Shown one piece after another: positions 7,590 through 11,456 of a DNA stretch of 11,456 nucleotides. This stretch comes from Lentisphaeria bacterium UBA1724. GTDB taxonomy: Bacteria > Verrucomicrobiota > Lentisphaeria > Oligosphaerales > Oligosphaeraceae. The DNA lies in assembly GCA_002315885.1 (NCBI GenBank), contig DCIO01000037.1:1-11456 (forward strand), given 5' to 3'. Positions within the stretch are counted from its first letter, which is position 1. Each line of letters starts with the position of its first letter. Under the pieces are notes generated by a model. That model was not told the origin of the DNA, searched no databases, and saw nothing but the letters and a program-made list of their open reading frames with translations. The position numbers and the translations under genes are program-made.

Positions 7590-7642
7590 AAGGTATCCAG
7601 AATTTTCGGTCATATCATTTCCTTCCTGGATGTTCCGTCTAT

Positions 7643-8221
7643 TCAGTCCATCAATTTTGGATCGGAATAGACCACGAGCCCCCGGGCGTGGGTGCATCCC
7701 TCTGCCAATTCCACGCGGTGTGGGACATTTGCTTTCAAGTATAGTGTATCTCCCGTTTGCATCGTATGGCAGTTCCTGTCTTCGATGAGGAAGTATTTGA
7801 GTTTTCCTTCCAGCAGGACAAAGAATTCATCGGAGTCGTGGCGCATGAATTCCCGTGGCGTGGCGGGTGTGTAGTCGATGACGAATGGGTCCATCCGTCG
7901 TCCGATTTGTCGGAAAGCCAGTGCGGAATATCGGATGCCGTGTTCGTTGCCTTCGTTGCGTGGGATTTCCTCGCCCTCATTGATGTTGCCGAGGGTGTAT
8001 TCCGAGTCTTTTACGCCGTCTTCGGAAAAGAATGCCCCCAGGGGCATGCCCAGGGCTTCGGCAATGCGTACGATAGCCTTCAGGGATGGGGTCTGGCGGA
8101 AGTTCTCGACTTGTGAGATGAAGCCCTTGCTGAAGCCGCTCTTTTGGGCCAGTTGTTCCACGGTCAGTCCCTGTGCCTGGCGGACTTTACGAATGGTCTG
8201 GGATAGCTCAAGAAGATTCAT
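7643..8221 (-). CDS. XRE-family transcriptional regulator with cupin domain
   Basis: Cytoplasmic regulator of 192 residues. The N-terminus (about 7-62) is a helix-turn-helix of the XRE/Cro type with LTVEQLAQKSGFSKGFISQV and the following QTPSLKAIVRIAEALG. The C-terminus (about 112-185) is a cupin barrel, with His128, Glu132 and His168 (NVPHRVE) as probable metal or ligand-pocket residues. Such proteins sense a small molecule through the cupin and repress or activate neighbouring catabolic genes. It is the last gene of the oxidoreductase operon, and its ATG overlaps the preceding stop by ATGA with GGAG seven bases upstream. Autoregulation of the whole operon from the upstream GTTTACAA sites is my inference. 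It ends 53 bp from the convergent murB. Confidence 0.93.
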   Translation of the reverse strand: MNLLELSQTIRKVRQAQGLTVEQLAQKSGFSKGFISQVENFRQTPSLKAIVRIAEALGMPLGAFFSEDGVKDSEYTLGNINEGEEIPRNEGNEHGIRYSALAFRQIGRRMDPFVIDYTPATPREFMRHDSDEFFVLLEGKLKYFLIEDRNCHTMQTGDTLYLKANVPHRVELAEGCTHARGLVVYSDPKLMD

Positions 8222-8574
8222 AGTGTCTCCGAGGCAATGACATTGACGCCTGTATTCTTGTAGTTCTCGAGGATGATGTCGCCCATGGCTTTCGGGGCGT
8301 CGACCCTCATCTTGTACAGGGAGTTCAGCAAGTCAGGGATCAATGTCTTGGGCAACGGCTTGTCCGTGCGCACAGGCAGATAGGGCAGTGCGTGGCAATT
8401 CGTGGGGACTACGGCGGTGACAACGCGCCTGGGGTCGGTCAATTCCTGGATAGCGTATGTCTGGCCTCGCGGACAACGATTTCCTGTAACCGTGAAATCC
8501 CCTGTCTCCGAGGCGGTATTGATGGTGAGATGGCATCCCTGTGGGCAGTTGATGCAGATGAGATTCTTTTCCAT
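8218..8574 (-). CDS. DUF1667 small four-cysteine protein
   Basis: Protein of 118 residues starting MEKNLICINCPQGCHL. Cys7, Cys10, Cys14 and Cys34 (NRCPRGQ) form a C-x2-C-x3-C-x19-C array, like the N-terminal [4Fe-4S] site of molybdopterin oxidoreductases; Cys60 is a further cysteine. Known members of this family are encoded beside the two FAD oxidoreductases that also precede it here, and are thought to be a redox partner or metal-binding subunit. A strong ribosome site (GGAGG, 8586-8590) lies within the end of the preceding gene, 3 bp of spacing follows its stop, and it overlaps the regulator gene by 4 bp. Function is not established; iron-sulfur binding is inferred from the cysteine spacing. 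Confidence 0.9.
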   Translation of the reverse strand: MEKNLICINCPQGCHLTINTASETGDFTVTGNRCPRGQTYAIQELTDPRRVVTAVVPTNCHALPYLPVRTDKPLPKTLIPDLLNSLYKMRVDAPKAMGDIILENYKNTGVNVIASETL

Positions 8575-8577
8575 GGG

Positions 8578-9846
8578 TTATTTCACCTCCGTCCCTTTTT
8601 CCAGGCTGAAAGTCAATTCGCCGCCATCCGAGAGTAGTTCTTCGTTCAACTCGAGATTTACCATCTCTGCGGGGCGCACGAAGGGCAGGACCTTCTTCAG
8701 GAGCACACGGTCTCCGCAGGATACCGTCAGGGTGCCGTTGTTTGTCACGATCATCGACCGGAAGGAGAAATAAGTCCGTTGCCCTGTGAAGTATCGGTTG
8801 GGAATAACGTATTTCAGATTCGCCCCCGCCAATGCGGAGTTCCCTGGCGTCTGGGCGGTCCTTCCTTCCAGATAGCGCAGAATGCATTGTCCCGCACGGA
8901 TGGCTTCTTCGGAGACAAAATCCACGAGGTCGTGGACATGGAGGACATTTCCCGCCGAGAAGATTCCTGGCACGGAGGTCTGGTAGTCCCCGTTGACCAT
9001 CGCGCCGCCTGTGGCGGGATTGAGCTTGACTCCTGCGGAGATGGCCAATTCGTTTTCGGGGACCAGTCCCACGGAGAAGAGCAGGGTGTCGCAGTCGATA
9101 TGGAATTTGCGTCCCATATCGGGTGTTCCATTGACCAGTGGGGCCACCTCTACGCCTTCCACACGGTCCTTGCCGCAGATTTCCACCACGGAGTGCTCAA
9201 GCCACAGCGGGATGTTGAAATCATTCAGGCATTGGACGATATTTCGAGTCAGTCCAGAGGGGAATGGCATGATTTCAACCACGGCCTGGACTTCGATACC
9301 GCACCAGCGCAATCGTCGTGCCATGATGAGTCCGATGTCGCCGGAGCCGATGATGACGGCTTTTTTGCCTGGCAACCGCCCCTCCAGATTCAGGAGTTTC
9401 TGTGCGGTTCCCGAAGTGAATACTCCCGCGGGGCGCGTGCCAGGGGTGGCGATGTTACCGCGGTTGCGTTCACGGCATCCCATGGCCAGCAGCACCGCCC
9501 GTGCGTGAATTATCCTGACGCCGTCTTTTGCGGAGAGTGTCTCCAATTCAAAAGTGCCGTCAGGCAGTCGTTTCAATTCGGTGACGGTTGTGCCCAAGGC
9601 GAATTCCGCGCCCGCCTTTTGTGCGGAGACGGCCAGTCGTTCCGCATATTCGGGCCCCGTGAGTTCTTCCTTGAAGTATCGCAATCCGAAGCCGTTGTGG
9701 ATGCACTGCCGCAGGATGCCTCCCAGGTGGTCTTCCCGGTCGATGACAAGTGTCCGTCGTGAGGCGCTAGCGGTGACCGCCGCGGCGGAAAGTCCTGCCG
9801 CGCCGCCACCGATGACTGCCAGGTCGTAGCAATTCTTCTTTTCCAT
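8578..9846 (-). CDS. FAD/NAD(P)-dependent oxidoreductase, partner of the GlpA-like enzyme
   Basis: Flavoprotein of 422 residues with two dinucleotide-binding folds: FAD motif GGGAAG at 13-18 and a second motif IIGSGDIG at 165-172. Other family marks are GGILRQCIHNGFGL (42-55) with Cys48, and GIFSAGNVLHVHDLVD (294-309) near the FAD. It probably passes electrons between NAD(P)H and the substrate enzyme or an acceptor. No redox-active CxxC pair is visible, unlike thioredoxin reductase. The start ATG shares a base with the preceding stop (TAATG) and has GGAGGT seven bases upstream. It sits between the GlpA-like gene and DUF1667 as in many anaerobic glycerol-3-phosphate clusters. Its physiological substrate cannot be read from sequence. 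Confidence 0.92.
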   Translation of the reverse strand: MEKKNCYDLAVIGGGAAGLSAAAVTASASRRTLVIDREDHLGGILRQCIHNGFGLRYFKEELTGPEYAERLAVSAQKAGAEFALGTTVTELKRLPDGTFELETLSAKDGVRIIHARAVLLAMGCRERNRGNIATPGTRPAGVFTSGTAQKLLNLEGRLPGKKAVIIGSGDIGLIMARRLRWCGIEVQAVVEIMPFPSGLTRNIVQCLNDFNIPLWLEHSVVEICGKDRVEGVEVAPLVNGTPDMGRKFHIDCDTLLFSVGLVPENELAISAGVKLNPATGGAMVNGDYQTSVPGIFSAGNVLHVHDLVDFVSEEAIRAGQCILRYLEGRTAQTPGNSALAGANLKYVIPNRYFTGQRTYFSFRSMIVTNNGTLTVSCGDRVLLKKVLPFVRPAEMVNLELNEELLSDGGELTFSLEKGTEVK

Positions 9847-11291
9847 TAGCGTACCTCCAGGTCACCGAGTTTGCCGGCAAGAATGCGGCTTGTGCCGCCC
9901 CGTTTCGTAAGTTCTTCCATGGGAATGCCGCTCTCTCGGGAAATGATCTCCAGGAATTTTGCCGAACAGAAGCCCCCCTGGCATCGTCCCATGCCCGCGC
10001 GGGTATAGAATTTCACCCCATCGACGGTGGTATGTCCCTTTCTGACTGCCTCTACAATCTCCGCTTCCGAGATTTTTTCGCAACGGCAGATGATGTGCGT
10101 CCAGGCGGGATTCGTGTCATGCAGGCGCTGGAGTTCCTCTCTGGTTTCGCTCCGTGCGTGGTGTTTTCGGGAGAGGTCGTAGACAAAGTTGGTCTTCTCT
10201 GACAGTTTCAGCCCTTCGCCTTTCAGCAGGTCCTTCACGTATTCGCCGATGGCGGGGGAGGCGGTCAAGCCGGGGGACTGGATGCCCGCCACCTGAATGA
10301 AATTCGGCACGAGTTTCGAGGGCTCGATGTAGAAATCCTCCGTGTCCAGGACGGGGCGCAAGCCAGCGAAGGAGGTGATCAAATCACGGGAACTTACGCC
10401 GTTGACCATGGTGCGCACCATTGTCATGATGCGCTTCATGTTATCGGCGCTTGTGGTGGTGTCCTCCTTGTCTTCCACGGGATCCGCAGTGGGGCCAATC
10501 ATCGTCGTGCCTTCCGCCGTCGGAATGACCAACACACCCTTGGAATGCTTCGACGGCACGGGGAAAATCACGTGTTCGGGACGCCCGGCGCTGGAGCGGT
10601 CCAGCAAATACTCCTCGCCCTTGCGGGGGTGGATGTGGAAAATCTCGCCACCACAACAGCGGGATATCTCATCCGCATACAACCCAGCCGCGTTGACGAC
10701 GTATCTGGCTTCGATTTCTCCACCTTGTTCGGAACGCAGATGCCAGTGGTCGCCATCGTGGTAGCCCTGCACGACTTTCCAGTTGCACTGCAAATTGACG
10801 CCGTTCAGCGTGGCGGATTCCACCAACGAATATACGTAGCGGTAGGGCTCGATTGTGCCACCACCTGGCGCGTAGAAACCGCCTACTACGTCGGGATTCA
10901 ATTTCGGCTCAAGACGCAGCATCCGCTCGTGCCCGCACATCTCCAGATCACGAACGCCGTTGGCGATGCCCTGGTCGTAGAGACGACGCACTGTGGTCAT
11001 CTCGTCTTCGCTAAAGGCCGCCACCAATATGCCAGTACGCTTGAAGGGAAAGTCCAAGTCGTGCTGGAGACGCTCGAACATCAGGTTGCCACGTATCTCC
11101 AAACGGGCTTTCAACGAAGTCACAGGATGGTGAAAACCACCGTGCACAATGCCGGAATTCGCCTTGGATACCCCCATGCAGACGTCCGCTTTGCTCTCCA
11201 ATAGCACCACGGAGATATCATAATGCGATAACTGCCAGGAAACCGAGGCGCCAGATACGCCACCGCCAATTACTGCTACATCAAAAATCAT
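9846..11291 (-). CDS. GlpA-like FAD-dependent dehydrogenase with BFD-type [2Fe-2S] domain
   Basis: Flavoenzyme of 481 residues, first gene of the operon. The N-terminal DAO-type fold begins MIFDVAVIGGGVSGASVSW with the FAD motif GGGVSG at 9-14; NSGIVHGG (46-52) and SFAGLRPVL (307-315) are family marks. The C-terminal part (about 395-455) has Cys402, Cys404, Cys437 and Cys442 (CRC and GRCQGGFC), a BFD-like [2Fe-2S] site as in anaerobic glycerol-3-phosphate dehydrogenase GlpA. It would oxidise glycerol-3-phosphate or a related 2-hydroxy acid such as 2-hydroxyglutarate; the substrate is not certain. An in-frame TTG lies 18 bases upstream (11309), but AGGGGGTG at 11296-11303 points to ATG 11291. 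The next gene overlaps by one base. No glpK or glycerol facilitator lies in this window. Confidence 0.9.
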   Translation of the reverse strand: MIFDVAVIGGGVSGASVSWQLSHYDISVVLLESKADVCMGVSKANSGIVHGGFHHPVTSLKARLEIRGNLMFERLQHDLDFPFKRTGILVAAFSEDEMTTVRRLYDQGIANGVRDLEMCGHERMLRLEPKLNPDVVGGFYAPGGGTIEPYRYVYSLVESATLNGVNLQCNWKVVQGYHDGDHWHLRSEQGGEIEARYVVNAAGLYADEISRCCGGEIFHIHPRKGEEYLLDRSSAGRPEHVIFPVPSKHSKGVLVIPTAEGTTMIGPTADPVEDKEDTTTSADNMKRIMTMVRTMVNGVSSRDLITSFAGLRPVLDTEDFYIEPSKLVPNFIQVAGIQSPGLTASPAIGEYVKDLLKGEGLKLSEKTNFVYDLSRKHHARSETREELQRLHDTNPAWTHIICRCEKISEAEIVEAVRKGHTTVDGVKFYTRAGMGRCQGGFCSAKFLEIISRESGIPMEELTKRGGTSRILAGKLGDLEVR

Positions 11292-11295
11292 CTCG

Positions 11296-11303
11296 CACCC
11301 CCT
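11296..11303 (-). promoter_or_regulatory. Ribosome binding site that sets the GlpA-like start
   Basis: Read on the minus strand, AGGGGGTG lies four bases before ATG 11291 and inside the longer TTG-started frame. It decides in favour of the ATG start. Confidence 0.7.
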
Positions 11304-11328
11304 ATCCAAAGAGGTTCAGTCATTCCAT

Positions 11329-11372
11329 TGTTTACAAAACAGTTTACAATACTATACATCAATTTGTAAACA
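11329..11372. promoter_or_regulatory. Triple GTTTACAA operator overlapping a probable promoter
   Basis: GTTTACAA occurs at 11330-11337 and 11342-11349 and inverted, TTGTAAAC, at 11364-11371. The outer copies extend to 10-base arms TGTTTACAAA/TTTGTAAACA. The inner part is AT-rich with TATACA (11353). Minus strand: TTTACA (11370-11365) could serve as -35 with TAAACT 18 bases on. Plus strand: TTTACA (11331-11336), a 16-base spacer and TATACA (11353-11358). So repeats and -35 words coincide, as expected where a repressor blocks polymerase. Likely ligand: the operon's XRE-cupin regulator (inference). Confidence 0.6.
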
Positions 11373-11373
11373 C

Positions 11374-11392
11374 TGCGTTGCGCTGCAATGCA
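11374..11392. repeat. Hairpin next to the operator region
   Basis: TGCGTTGC (11374-11381) and GCAATGCA (11385-11392) pair over eight bases with one G-T mismatch around the loop GCT. It is 3 bp from the inverted GTTTACAA copy and has no T-run, so a terminator is unlikely. It may be part of a regulatory site or chance. Confidence 0.3.
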
Positions 11393-11411
11393 AAGGGGTA
11401 ATTCGGAATGA

Positions 11412-11456
11412 ATTCAAGGGCCTCAAGGGACCCAAGGGACTCAAGGGACTCAAGGG
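11412..11456 (+). repeat. 9-bp tandem repeat (minisatellite), running off the right edge
   Basis: Five units of the form NNNCAAGGG follow one another: ATT, CCT, ACC, ACT and ACT before the constant CAAGGG. The last two are identical. The final unit ends exactly at the window edge, so the array is probably longer. An ATG at 11408 opens a frame through the repeat (M-N-S-R-A-S-R-D-P-R-D), another frame reads K-G-L-K-G-P. A coding role is unproven; an intergenic repeat is at least as likely. Confidence 0.75.

Noticed and set aside
7595..7631. ATCCAG/CTGGAT pair between the convergent murB and regulator genes as a terminator
   Set aside because: The stem is six bases with a 25-base spacer and no T-run on either strand; not enough to call a terminator.
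8033..8060. ATGCCCC-CA-GGGGCAT inverted repeat inside the regulator gene
   Set aside because: Loop of two bases is too short for a good hairpin and the bases are explained by Gly-Met-Pro-Leu-Gly codons.
8779..9762. Plus-strand 327-codon open frame
   Set aside because: It is antisense to the FAD oxidoreductase, which has clear family motifs; the long frame follows from codon bias of the coding strand.
10545..11204. Plus-strand 219-codon open frame
   Set aside because: Antisense to the GlpA-like gene, with no recognisable domain.

Overview
The window holds ten protein-coding genes in three transcription units, with no RNA genes, insertion sequences or CRISPR arrays seen. The peptidoglycan genes, the lipid-envelope enzymes and the anaerobic-type flavoenzymes suggest a Gram-negative, probably anaerobic bacterium of middling GC content. 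The MurA carries Asp instead of the usual active-site Cys, as in Chlamydia. That is compatible with a member of the Planctomycetes-Verrucomicrobia-Chlamydia group such as Lentisphaerota, but this placement is a guess and not proven by anything here.

Left part (1-5145, minus strand): one tight operon read right to left. It encodes a membrane phospho-transferase of the LTA-synthase/MdoB sulfatase fold, a PAP2-family lipid phosphatase, an OmpR-type response regulator and a sensor histidine kinase that runs off the left edge. The layout resembles other systems in which a two-component pair controls enzymes that decorate or dephosphorylate envelope lipids. The regulator stop and kinase start share one base.

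Middle (5146-7589): a 288-bp divergent intergenic region with several inverted repeats and a possible short leader ORF, followed by murA and murB on the plus strand with a 4-bp overlap. MurA and MurB make UDP-MurNAc from UDP-GlcNAc, the first committed steps of peptidoglycan synthesis. The MurA has Asp117 at the fosfomycin target position.

Right part (7643-11291, minus strand): a four-gene operon convergent with murB. It encodes a GlpA-like FAD oxidoreductase with a C-terminal BFD-type iron-sulfur domain, a second FAD/NAD(P) oxidoreductase, a small four-Cys DUF1667 protein, and an XRE-cupin regulator as the last gene. All junctions are between a 4-bp overlap and a 3-bp gap. The first three resemble the glycerol-3-phosphate dehydrogenase-type trio known from many anaerobes; the regulator at the end probably controls the operon. 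Upstream lie three copies of GTTTACAA (two direct, one inverted) overlapping possible promoters, then a hairpin, then a 9-bp tandem repeat that runs off the right edge.
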